A stretch of 64,000 nucleotides of DNA from UBA9160 sp035489755 (GTDB lineage Bacteria; Myxococcota_A; UBA9160), in NCBI GenBank assembly GCA_035489755.1, contig DATGZK010000081.1, positions 8,523 to 72,522 of the forward strand, given 5' to 3'. Positions 33,725-42,002 of this stretch are shown in pieces. Position numbers and translations under genes: made by a program. Within the stretch, counting starts at the first letter, position 1; each line of letters starts with the position of its first letter. Below the pieces are notes generated by a model. It saw nothing but the letters and a program-made list of their open reading frames with translations. It had not been told where the DNA came from and ran no database searches.

Positions 33725-36700
33725 CTATGCGGAGTGAATTTCTTGGAGCGAACGCACGCCGATCGACTCGAGGCGGAGCGCTTTAATTGCGCCCGCTGCG
33801 GCTCGCGCCGCGGCGGCCGTGGTGAAGTACGGAAGTCCCCGCTGAAGGGCTGCACGGCGAATCTCGAATCCATCGCGCACGGAATCGGGATCCGAGCCGA
33901 CCGTGTTGACCACAAGATCCACATCACCGGCCACGATGCGATCGAGCACGTGGGGCGACCCGTGACCGACCTTCGGCACGCTTTCCACGCGCACGCCGAA
34001 TCCCGCAAGGCTCTCGGCTGTGCCCGGTGTCGCCATGACCTCGAAACCCAAGCGCGCGAGCTCCGCCACCGCTTCTGCGATGCGTGGCCTGTCTTCACCG
34101 CGCACGGACACAAGAACTCGCCCGCGCGTGGGAAGGCTGTTGCCTGCTTCGATCTGCGCCTTGGCATAGGCGCGACCAAAATCCGAATCGATTCCCATCA
34201 CCTCACCCGTACTTCGCATCTCCGGTCCGAGCAGAACGTCAACGCCGGGGAACTTCACGAAGGGAAAGACCGACTCCTTTACGCAGAAATGCTTTGGCCA
34301 GATCTGTTCGGTAAACCCGAGCTCGTCGAGCGTCTTTCCGATCATCACCAGCGCGGCAAGCTTCGCAAGGGGCCGGCCGATTGCCTTGGATACGAAAGGT
34401 ACCGTTCGGGATGCGCGAGGATTCACTTCGAGCACGAAAACCTCACCGCCCTTGACCGCGTACTGAACGTTCATGAGGCCTCGCACACGGAGTTCGATCG
34501 CCAAGCGGCGTGTCGATTCTGCGATTTCCTGGATGACGGCCGGCATTAGGGAGTATGGAGGAATCGAGCAGGCGCTATCTCCGGAGTGTACCCCGGCCTC
34601 CTCGATGTGCTCCATGATCCCGCCAATCACGACCCGCTGTCCATCGCAGATCGCGTCGACGTCCACCTCGGTGGCATCGGAGAGGAAGCGGTCGACGAGC
34701 ACCGGGTGTTCTGGGGACGCCTTCACGGCGAAGCGCATGTAGCTTCGGAGCGATTCGACGTCGTGGACGATCTGCATCGCGCGGCCGCCGAGCACATAGG
34801 ACGGCCGGACGAGTACCGGGTAGCCGAGGCGGCCTGCCACCGCCTCCGCTTCAGCAAGGCTGCGCGCGAGACCCGCGGGCGGGCGCTTTAGCTGCAGCGT
34901 TTCGAGCACTTGGTCGAAGCGTTCGCGATCCTCCGCACGGTCGATGGCGTCCGGCGAGGTGCCAATGATGGGGACCCCTGCTTTCTCGAGGGCGACAGCG
35001 AGACGCAGCGGTGTTTGACCGCCGAACTGAACGATCACGCCCTCGGGTCGCTCCCGATCCACAATTTCGAGGACGTCCTCAAGCGTTAGGGGTTCGAAGT
35101 AAAGGCGATCGCTGGTATCGTAGTCTGTCGATACGGTCTCGGGGTTGCAGTTGACCATGATCGTCTCGAAGCCCGCCTCACGCAGTGCAAAGACGGCGTG
35201 GACGCAGCAGTAGTCGAACTCGATCCCCTGACCGATGCGATTGGGTCCCCCGCCTAGAATGACGATTTTCCTGCGCTCGGTCGGCCGCGCCTCGCACTCG
35301 TCCTCGTAGGTCGAGTAGAGATAGGGCGTGAAGGCTTCGAACTCGGCCCCACACGTATCCACCCGCTTGTAGACCGGGCGCAGGCCAAGGCGGTGGCGGA
35401 GCGCTCGCACCTCGTCCTCGCGGGTGTTCCAGAGCGCCGCCAGTCTCCGGTCCGAGAAGCCGGCCTGCTTTGCCTGGCGCAGCCATGCCTCGCGATCTTC
35501 GGGTTCCGCGGCACGAAGCGCGCTTTCAAGATCCACGATCTCTTGGAGATTGCCGAGGAACCAGCGGTCGATCGCCGAGCGACGGTGGACTTCCTCGAGG
35601 CCAGCGCCGCGACGGAAGATCTCTGCGATGGCCCACAGCCGCCCCGGACGCGGGACGTCGATCTGCGCCCAAAGCGCAGCCAGTCCGCTCTCTCCTGCGG
35701 GAACCTCCGGCGACTCGAGCCCTGCATGGCCGATCTCCAGGGAGCGCAAAGCCTTGTGCAGGCTCTCCTTGAAGGTGCGACCGATCGCCATCACCTCGCC
35801 CACGGATTTCATCTGTGTGGTGAGCCGACTGTCCGCAGTGGGGAACTTTTCGAAGGTAAAGCGCGGTACCTTTGTCACCACGTAGTCGATCGTGGGCTCG
35901 AAGCTCGCCGGCGTTTCCCGAGTGATGTCGTTGCGGATCTCGTCGAGCGTAAAGCCCACCGCGAGCTTCGCGGCGATCTTCGCGATGGGAAAGCCCGTGG
36001 CTTTCGATGCGAGCGCAGAGCTCCTCGAGACACGAGGGTTCATCTCGATCACAACGAGCGTTCCGTCGTTCGGGTCCACTCCGAACTGGATGTTCGAGCC
36101 GCCCGTATCCACGCCGATCTCCCGGATGATGGCGACCGCTGCGTCGCGCATCTCCTGATATTCCTTGTCGGTGAGCGTCTGAGCGGGCGCCACGGTGATC
36201 GAGTCACCCGTATGGACTCCCATGGGATCGAAGTTTTCGATCGAGCAGATGATCACGACGTTATCTGCCGTGTCTCGCATCACTTCGAGCTCGTACTCCT
36301 TCCAGCCGAGTACGCTCTGCTCGATCAAGCACTGATGTTTCGGCGACTGCTGCAGGGCCCAAGCGACCAGAGGTTCGTACTCTTCGGCCGTGTGGGCGAC
36401 GCTGCCTCCCGTACCGCCCAGCGTGAAGCTCGGGCGAATGATCGCGGGTAGGCCTGTGTCCTGAACGATCTTGCGCGCATCCTCGAGCGAGTGGGCAATC
36501 CCCGAAACGGGCACGCGCAGGCCGAGGCGCTGCATGGCTGCGCGGAAGAGCTTTCGGTCCTCGGCCTTCAGGATGGCCTCGAGCTTCGCACCGATCAGCT
36601 CGACCCCATACTTTGCGAGCACACCCTGCTCTGCCAGCTCGACGGCCAGGTTGAGGGCGGTCTGCCCTCCGATCGTGGGCAGCAGTACGTCGGGCCGCTC

Positions 36701-36940
36701 GCGCTCAAGAATGCGCGCGATGCTTTCCACGGTCATGGGCTCGACATACGTCCGGTCTGCCAGTTCCGGATCGGTCATGATGGTGGCCGGGTTGGAGTTC
36801 AGCAGAATGACGCGATAGCCCTCCTCGCGCAGCGCTTTGCACGCCTGCGTGCCGGAGTAGTCGAACTCACAGGCTTGGCCGATCACGATCGGACCCGAAC
36901 CGATGACGAGGATCGAGTGGATGTCGGTTCTCTTGGGCAA
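33725..36940 (-). CDS. carB: Carbamoyl-phosphate synthase large subunit
   Basis: 1071 residues, the usual length. Two ATP-grasp halves are visible, each with its GxGP-type start: VIGSGPIVIGQACEFDYSG near residue 15 and ILGGGPNRIGQGIEFDYCC near 560. The oligomerisation region lies between them and the MGS-like allosteric domain at the end (VLVSVRGEDRPRIAEAVAEL). It uses the ammonia delivered by CarA to make carbamoyl phosphate for pyrimidines and arginine. The start is a TTG whose context (PKRTDIHSILVIG) matches the family N-terminus exactly; GAGGAG lies 10 bases upstream. Confidence 0.97.
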   Translation of the reverse strand: MPKRTDIHSILVIGSGPIVIGQACEFDYSGTQACKALREEGYRVILLNSNPATIMTDPELADRTYVEPMTVESIARILERERPDVLLPTIGGQTALNLAVELAEQGVLAKYGVELIGAKLEAILKAEDRKLFRAAMQRLGLRVPVSGIAHSLEDARKIVQDTGLPAIIRPSFTLGGTGGSVAHTAEEYEPLVAWALQQSPKHQCLIEQSVLGWKEYELEVMRDTADNVVIICSIENFDPMGVHTGDSITVAPAQTLTDKEYQEMRDAAVAIIREIGVDTGGSNIQFGVDPNDGTLVVIEMNPRVSRSSALASKATGFPIAKIAAKLAVGFTLDEIRNDITRETPASFEPTIDYVVTKVPRFTFEKFPTADSRLTTQMKSVGEVMAIGRTFKESLHKALRSLEIGHAGLESPEVPAGESGLAALWAQIDVPRPGRLWAIAEIFRRGAGLEEVHRRSAIDRWFLGNLQEIVDLESALRAAEPEDREAWLRQAKQAGFSDRRLAALWNTREDEVRALRHRLGLRPVYKRVDTCGAEFEAFTPYLYSTYEDECEARPTERRKIVILGGGPNRIGQGIEFDYCCVHAVFALREAGFETIMVNCNPETVSTDYDTSDRLYFEPLTLEDVLEIVDRERPEGVIVQFGGQTPLRLAVALEKAGVPIIGTSPDAIDRAEDRERFDQVLETLQLKRPPAGLARSLAEAEAVAGRLGYPVLVRPSYVLGGRAMQIVHDVESLRSYMRFAVKASPEHPVLVDRFLSDATEVDVDAICDGQRVVIGGIMEHIEEAGVHSGDSACSIPPYSLMPAVIQEIAESTRRLAIELRVRGLMNVQYAVKGGEVFVLEVNPRASRTVPFVSKAIGRPLAKLAALVMIGKTLDELGFTEQIWPKHFCVKESVFPFVKFPGVDVLLGPEMRSTGEVMGIDSDFGRAYAKAQIEAGNSLPTRGRVLVSVRGEDRPRIAEAVAELARLGFEVMATPGTAESLAGFGVRVESVPKVGHGSPHVLDRIVAGDVDLVVNTVGSDPDSVRDGFEIRRAALQRGLPYFTTAAAARAAAGAIKALRLESIGVRSLQEIHSA

Positions 36941-36961
36941 GGGGGGCGGCTCCTCGTAGGG

Positions 36962-38170
36962 CTAGCGTGCGGCCGCGATCGAGGCGCCGGTCACGCTCTC
37001 GCCCGCGTGGTGTCGGACCACCATCTCGCGAAATCGGCGGAAGAAATACGCCGCGTCGTGCGGCCCTGGCGAGGCCTCAGGGTGGTACTGAACCGAAAAG
37101 ATCGGACGTGTGGCGTGGGCAAGGCCCTCGACCGTGCCATCGTTGAGGTTTTTGTGCGTGATTTCCACCGGCTCACCGGCCGCGGTGAGCGACTCCGCCT
37201 CGACGGCATAGCCATGGTTCTCGGCGCAGATGGCCACCTTCCCGGTCGCGAGGTCTTGTCCCGGTTGGTTCCCGCCGTGGTGTCCGAACTTCAGCTTGCG
37301 TGTCCTCCCGCCGAGCGCGAGCCCCAGGATCTGGTGACCGAGGCAGATCCCGAAGATCGGCAGGGCCCGGTCGGCGAGCTCACGGACAATGGCGGGAACC
37401 TCCCGCACCGCGGCGGGGTCACCAGGGCCATTGGAGAGGAAAATGGCATCGGGCCTTAGCGCAAGCGCTGCGGCGGCGGGCGTCTTCGCGGGAACGACCG
37501 TGACCTCGAAGCCCTGGTCGACCAGCAGCCGAAGAATGTTCCGCTTGATGCCGAAGTCGTACGCCACAAGCCTGTAGGCCGGCGCGGGACGTGGGGTGCG
37601 CGGAATTTGTCCCGCGATACCCGTCCAGGCACCTTCGCTCCAGGTGTAGGGAGCGAGGGTCGTCACCTCGTCCACGAGGTCGCGGCCATCGAGCGTGGGC
37701 GCGCTGCGCGCGCGCTCCACGAGGACGCGCTCATTGAGGGAGCGGGGATCGGTCGAGAGTACGCCGGTCTGGAAACCCGTGTCGCGGATGCGACGCACGA
37801 GGGCGCGCGTGTCGAGGCCTGCAATGCCGGGAATCCCGTGACGCTCGAGGTACGCGCCCAGCGTCTCGCGTGCGCGCCAGTTCGACGGATGCGTGAAAAG
37901 CTCCTTCACCACGAAGCCTGAGAGAACGGGCCGCGCGGACTCCTCATCCTCGGAGTTCACGCCCACGTTTCCGATTTGCGTGTAGGTCATCGTGACGATC
38001 TGACCCGCGTAGGACGGATCCGTGAGGATCTCCTGGTATCCCGTCATGCTCGTATTGAAGCAAACCTCGCCTACCCCGATGCTCGCGGCACCGAAGGCTG
38101 TTCCGCGGTACACCGTTCCATCTGCGAGCGCGAGGAGTGCGGACGGCTTAAGAGCCGAGCGAGAGCTCAC
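36962..38170 (-). CDS. carA: Carbamoyl-phosphate synthase small subunit
   Basis: 402 residues from a GTG overlapping the pyrC stop (GTGA); the open frame to 38308 is a shadow inside pyrC. The N-terminal CarA domain (LALADGTVYRGTAFGA, FNTSMTGYQEILTDPSYAGQ) precedes a class I glutamine amidotransferase with its nucleophile in FGICLGHQILGLALG and the His/Glu of VQYHPEASPGPHD. It hydrolyses glutamine and channels ammonia to CarB, encoded 21 bases downstream. Confidence 0.97.
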   Translation of the reverse strand: MSSRSALKPSALLALADGTVYRGTAFGAASIGVGEVCFNTSMTGYQEILTDPSYAGQIVTMTYTQIGNVGVNSEDEESARPVLSGFVVKELFTHPSNWRARETLGAYLERHGIPGIAGLDTRALVRRIRDTGFQTGVLSTDPRSLNERVLVERARSAPTLDGRDLVDEVTTLAPYTWSEGAWTGIAGQIPRTPRPAPAYRLVAYDFGIKRNILRLLVDQGFEVTVVPAKTPAAAALALRPDAIFLSNGPGDPAAVREVPAIVRELADRALPIFGICLGHQILGLALGGRTRKLKFGHHGGNQPGQDLATGKVAICAENHGYAVEAESLTAAGEPVEITHKNLNDGTVEGLAHATRPIFSVQYHPEASPGPHDAAYFFRRFREMVVRHHAGESVTGASIAAAR

Positions 38171-39462
38171 GGCGCGAGCACTCCTCTTGCCACGTCGTAC
38201 ACGAGGCGCCCGTCCACGATCGTGGCCTTCACTTGGCCGGTCAATGTCTGCCCTGCCCATGGGGAGTTGCGGCTCTTGGAGAAGCCTTTGGCCGGATCGT
38301 AGAGCCACTCCTTCTGCGGATCGAGCACGACGATGTCCGCGGGCGCGCCCACAGCGAGACTTCCGCCCGGCCGTCGCAGGATGCGCGCGGGGTTGGCGGA
38401 CATCCGCCGCATGAGCTCCAAGGGTTGGAGCTCGCCCGAGCGGACAAGATCGAGCACCACCGCAAGCGCGGTCTCGAATCCGATCAGGCCCGACGGGGCG
38501 GCCGTGAACTCGACGTCCTTCTCATGCACGGCGTGCGGCGCGTGGTCTGTGGCGATGGCGTCAATGACCCCCTCGGCCAGACCCTTGCGGCAGGCGCGCA
38601 CATCGGCAGCGGAGCGCAGCGGCGGAGCGACCTTCGCGTTCGTGTCATAACCGAGTGTCGCTTCATCGGTGAGGGTGAGGTGATGAGGAGTCACCTCGGC
38701 GGTGACGTGGATCCCCTGCTCTCTCGCCCGGCGGATCAGGTCGACCGCGGTGGCGGTCGAGACATGTGCAATGTGCAGATGGGCGCCGGTAAGTTGCGCG
38801 AGCAGAAGATCGCGTGCCACGTGCACAGCTTCCGCCACAGCCGGGTTGCCGGGGAGACCGAGGCGTGTCGAAACCGGCCCTTCGTTCACCACGCCGTGAC
38901 CGACCAGAGTGCAGTCTTCTGCGTGAACGATCACCGGGGCGTCCACCATGCACGAGTACTCGAGCACGCGCCGCATGACGCCACTGTCCATGATCGTTTT
39001 GCCATCGTCGCTGAAGGCGACTGCGCCCGCGCGCAGGATGGCGGACATTTCCGTCATCACGGACCCCTCGAGGCCCTTGGTGGCGGCCGCGATCGGCAGC
39101 ACCCGCGCAGGCGAATCCTGCCGCGCCCGGTCGAGGATATAGTCGGTGACCGCAGGATCATCATTGGCGGGGTGCGTGTTGGCCATGCAGGCCACCGTCG
39201 TAAACCCGCCTGCGACGGCGGCACGCCCCCCGGAGGCAATGTCTTCCTTGTATTCTTGGCCGGGCTCGCGCAGATGCGCGTGCAGGTCCACGAAGCCAGG
39301 TGCCACCCACAAGCCATGCGCGTCGATGACCTCGGCCCCGGGCACGTCGAGCGAGGCTGCCACGGCGGCGACGCGCCCGTCCTCGATCAAGACGTCCGCC
39401 GTCTCGTCGCGATTGGAGCTCGGGTCGAGCACCCGGCCTCCGCGGATCAGGATTCGGCCCAT
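38167..39462 (-). CDS. pyrC: Dihydroorotase (class I type)
   Basis: 431 residues from an ATG with GGGAGGG upstream, 7 bases after pyrB; an in-frame start at 39492 would overlap pyrB. Amidohydrolase motifs: VDLHAHLREPGQEYKEDI (first metal pair), AEVTPHHLTL and IATDHAPH (Asp general base). In this class the bridging ligand is often a carboxylated Lys or an Asp in the second strand. It converts carbamoyl aspartate to dihydroorotate and is probably complexed with PyrB in the cytoplasm. Confidence 0.96.
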   Translation of the reverse strand: MGRILIRGGRVLDPSSNRDETADVLIEDGRVAAVAASLDVPGAEVIDAHGLWVAPGFVDLHAHLREPGQEYKEDIASGGRAAVAGGFTTVACMANTHPANDDPAVTDYILDRARQDSPARVLPIAAATKGLEGSVMTEMSAILRAGAVAFSDDGKTIMDSGVMRRVLEYSCMVDAPVIVHAEDCTLVGHGVVNEGPVSTRLGLPGNPAVAEAVHVARDLLLAQLTGAHLHIAHVSTATAVDLIRRAREQGIHVTAEVTPHHLTLTDEATLGYDTNAKVAPPLRSAADVRACRKGLAEGVIDAIATDHAPHAVHEKDVEFTAAPSGLIGFETALAVVLDLVRSGELQPLELMRRMSANPARILRRPGGSLAVGAPADIVVLDPQKEWLYDPAKGFSKSRNSPWAGQTLTGQVKATIVDGRLVYDVARGVLAP

Positions 39463-39469
39463 GCTCGGA

Positions 39470-40405
39470 TCAGCCCTCCCGCGCGGTGTCAAGGGGTCGA
39501 CCGGCGAACAGGTAGAGAACGGCCATGCGCAGAGCGACGCCGTTGCGCACCTGGTCGAGAATCACGCTCGGGCGGTGGTCCGCGAGGTCATGGGAGAGCT
39601 CGACGCCTCGATTCACCGGTCCCGGATGCATCACGATGGCGTCATCTTTGGCGAAGCGCATTTTCGTGCGATCCAGCCCGAAGGTGGCCGAGTATTCGCG
39701 GATGCTTGGCACGTAGGCTCCGTCGAGCCGTTCACGCTGGATCCGGAGGGCCATCACGACATCCGCTCCGTCGAGCGCCTCGCGCAGGGAGGTAAATGCC
39801 TTCACTCCGAGGGTCTCAATCGCAGGCGGAATCAGCGTCGGCGGCGCAGCGATGCGGACCTCCGCGCCGAGCTTGAGGAAGCCGTAGATGTTCGAGCGCG
39901 CGACCCGGGAGTGGAGCACGTCGCCAACGATCGTGACCGAGAGGCCATCGATGCGACCCTTCTCCTGGTAAACGGTGAGCAGGTCCAAAAGGGCTTGGGT
40001 CGGGTGCTCGTGCGCTCCGTCTCCGGCGTTAATCACCGGCGCTGCCAGCGCGTCCGCGATCCGCTTGGGGACGCCGGCCACCTTGTGCCGCACCACCACC
40101 GCGTCGGGCGCCATGGCGTCGAGCGTGCGCGCCGTGTCGAGGATGCTCTCGTCCTTGGTCAGACTCGAGCTCGTGGGTGAGAAGTTCACGACGTCGGCAG
40201 ACAAGCGCTTGCCCGCGATCTCGAAGCTGGTCCGCGTGCGCGTCGAAGGTTCGAAAAAGAGATTCACGATCGTTCGGCCGCGCAGCGTCGGGACCTTTTT
40301 CACCTCGCGCGTACCCACCTCCTGCATCCGCTCCGCCGTCTCGAGGATGCGCTCGAGGTCAGCACGGTCGAGGTCTTCGATACCAAGCAGATCGCGCCCG
40401 ATCAT
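39470..40405 (-). CDS. pyrB: Aspartate carbamoyltransferase catalytic subunit
   Basis: 311 residues. Carbamoyl-phosphate loop FFEPSTRTRTSFE near residue 50, GDGAHEHPTQALLDL near 130, and IVMHPGPVNRGVEL near 265 are all intact. No pyrI regulatory gene is present, consistent with a PyrR-regulated, pyrC-linked class of enzyme. The ATG overlaps the pyrR stop (ATGA), so translation is coupled to pyrR. Confidence 0.97.
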   Translation of the reverse strand: MIGRDLLGIEDLDRADLERILETAERMQEVGTREVKKVPTLRGRTIVNLFFEPSTRTRTSFEIAGKRLSADVVNFSPTSSSLTKDESILDTARTLDAMAPDAVVVRHKVAGVPKRIADALAAPVINAGDGAHEHPTQALLDLLTVYQEKGRIDGLSVTIVGDVLHSRVARSNIYGFLKLGAEVRIAAPPTLIPPAIETLGVKAFTSLREALDGADVVMALRIQRERLDGAYVPSIREYSATFGLDRTKMRFAKDDAIVMHPGPVNRGVELSHDLADHRPSVILDQVRNGVALRMAVLYLFAGRPLDTAREG

Positions 40406-41028
40406 GCGTCTCCCCCCTTTGGCACGACGACCACCTCGAGCGGAGGCTCGAGACTGCCATCGCGCCCGCGCAGGATCACAAGCTCGCGAGCGTGCGTGGG
40501 GATGTTCTTGCCCACGTAGTCGATTCGGATGGGTAGTTCCCGGTGGCCTCGATCGACCAGCGCCACCACCTGAACGCCGCTGGGACGGCCAAAGTCCATG
40601 AGCGCGTCCATGGCAGCCCGGATGGTGCGGCCGGTATTGGCCACGTCGTCGACCAAGATGACGATGCGCCCGTCGACTGCCGACGGCATCTCCGTGCGCC
40701 GCAGCGGGGGTCGCTCGCCGCGAAGTGTGAGATCGTCGCGATAGAGCGTGGTGTCGAGGATGCCCACGGGTAGCTCAAGGCCCGAGATGCTTCGCACGTT
40801 CTCGGCGAGCTGACGAGCGAGCGGTACGCCCCCGTTCGGGATCGCCACCAGGTACAGGCGGCTTTGGCCTTCGTTGCGCTCGAGAACTTCGTGGGCGATC
40901 CGGACAAGGGCGCGGCGGATCGCCGTGTCGTCCAGCACCACGCGTTCATCGCCGGAGCGAGGTACCTCGGGTCGCTGGGCCGTCGGCCTTTGGGTGGGCG
41001 AGTTCGCGGGCGTATGGGGGTTGGGCAC
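40402..41028 (-). CDS. pyrR: Bifunctional pyr operon regulator / uracil phosphoribosyltransferase PyrR
   Basis: 208 residues from a GTG with AAAGGTGG upstream. After a Pro-rich N-terminal tail of about 28 residues comes the type I phosphoribosyltransferase fold, with the PRPP loop VILVDDVANTGRTIRAA and the family-specific YRDDLTLRGERPPLRRTE and PTHARELVILRG. PyrR binds a conserved pyr mRNA hairpin when UMP is plentiful. A matching hairpin covers its own ribosome binding site (see 41036-41068), so autogenous control of translation is likely. It is first in the operon pyrR-pyrB-pyrC-carA-carB-recG. Confidence 0.95.
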   Translation of the reverse strand: MPNPHTPANSPTQRPTAQRPEVPRSGDERVVLDDTAIRRALVRIAHEVLERNEGQSRLYLVAIPNGGVPLARQLAENVRSISGLELPVGILDTTLYRDDLTLRGERPPLRRTEMPSAVDGRIVILVDDVANTGRTIRAAMDALMDFGRPSGVQVVALVDRGHRELPIRIDYVGKNIPTHARELVILRGRDGSLEPPLEVVVVPKGGDA

Positions 41029-41035
41029 CAGGCCA

Positions 41036-41068
41036 CCTTTGTCCGACTCGCAGGACGGACTTAAAAGG
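41036..41068 (-). promoter_or_regulatory. PyrR-type RNA hairpin over the pyrR ribosome binding site
   Basis: On the minus strand CCTTT...GTCCG pairs with CGGAC-AAAGG around a loop TCCTGCGAGT. The core TCCTGCGAG (41055-41047) fits the PyrR binding consensus UCCnGnGAG. The 3' arm AAAGG is part of the pyrR Shine-Dalgarno, 8 bases before the GTG at 41028, so the closed hairpin hides it. No terminator follows, which favours translational rather than transcriptional control. Confidence 0.6.
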
Positions 41069-41096
41069 ATACGAGGCCGCTGTGATATCGAGGCTT

Positions 41097-41124
41097 AGGA
41101 TAGCTTTTGCCGGTCGCCAGTCAA
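41097..41124 (-). promoter_or_regulatory. Candidate pyr operon promoter
   Basis: TTGACT (41124-41119) and TATCCT (41102-41097) are separated by 16 bases on the minus strand, just after the lepB stop. Transcription starting near 41090 would include the whole PyrR hairpin. The -35 box matches the consensus in five of six positions. Confidence 0.6.
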
Positions 41125-41144
41125 TCGCGGGGTGTGCGGAAGGA

Positions 41145-42002
41145 CTACGTCACCGGCTTTCCGATCCGCTCCCAGCGCATCCGGTGAAGCAGCAGATCCC
41201 ACCAGGTGAAGGGATTGAGCATCGAGAGCCAGCTGCCTTGGAAATCCCAGGACCAGTAGATCACGAACGCGGGGCCCTTGAATTCCGCTTCGCGAACGGT
41301 GCCCCAGTAGCGGCTGTCATACGACTGATCCCGGTTGTCGCCCATCATGAGGTAGCGGCCCGGTTCGACCCGCCATGCCCCGTCTCTTCCAGAATCCCGA
41401 GGATCGTGGAGAGTCAGGTGCTCGCGGCCGTCGATTTTTTCGCGCTCCACCTGAAACCCGAATCCACGCGGGTCAAGAAAAGTTTCGCCGGTGGGCTGCT
41501 GCTCGACCGTCTTTCCGTTCACGCTCACCACGCCCTCGTGCACCTCGATCACGTCGCCCGGCATCCCCACGATCCGCTTCACGAAACTCTCGGTCGGGAG
41601 GTCGGGGCGCAGATCCGCCGGGTAGACGCCGCCCGGCCCTTCACCGCGGACGGGATCCCGCGCCACGGTGAAGACCACGACATCCCCTCGTTGCGGCTCC
41701 CGCAGACCCGGCAACCGATAGTCGGTGAAGGGGACCTTGATCCCGTAGAGAAATCGGTTGACGAAGAGGTGGTCGCCGATGAGCAGGGTCGGAAGCATCG
41801 AACCCGACGGGATCCGGAAGGGCTCAATCACGCACGCGCGCACGCCGAGCGCGATGACCACCGCGAGGACCAGTGTGCCGATCTGGTCCCAAATCGCGCG
41901 CAGCGTGTTCGGCGGCGTCGCCGCGCCAGCTCCGGTCGTCGCCTCGCGCTTGGCCTCGCCCTGTGACGCTGCACTGCTGCGGTCCGCGGGGGGGGGCGTC
42001 AC
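41145..42002 (-). CDS. lepB: Signal peptidase I
   Basis: 285 residues. After an Ala/Thr-rich N-terminus there is one membrane anchor (IGTLVLAVVIALGVRACVI), then the catalytic Ser in IPSGSMLPTLLIGD and the catalytic Lys in FVKRIVGMPGD; GDNRDQSYDSRYWG is the conserved box D/E. It cleaves Sec and Tat signal peptides on the periplasmic face. The GTG start overlaps the lepA stop (GTGA). The lepA-lepB order is widely conserved. A promoter for the pyr operon begins just after it. Confidence 0.96.
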   Translation of the reverse strand: MTPPPADRSSAASQGEAKREATTGAGAATPPNTLRAIWDQIGTLVLAVVIALGVRACVIEPFRIPSGSMLPTLLIGDHLFVNRFLYGIKVPFTDYRLPGLREPQRGDVVVFTVARDPVRGEGPGGVYPADLRPDLPTESFVKRIVGMPGDVIEVHEGVVSVNGKTVEQQPTGETFLDPRGFGFQVEREKIDGREHLTLHDPRDSGRDGAWRVEPGRYLMMGDNRDQSYDSRYWGTVREAEFKGPAFVIYWSWDFQGSWLSMLNPFTWWDLLLHRMRWERIGKPVT

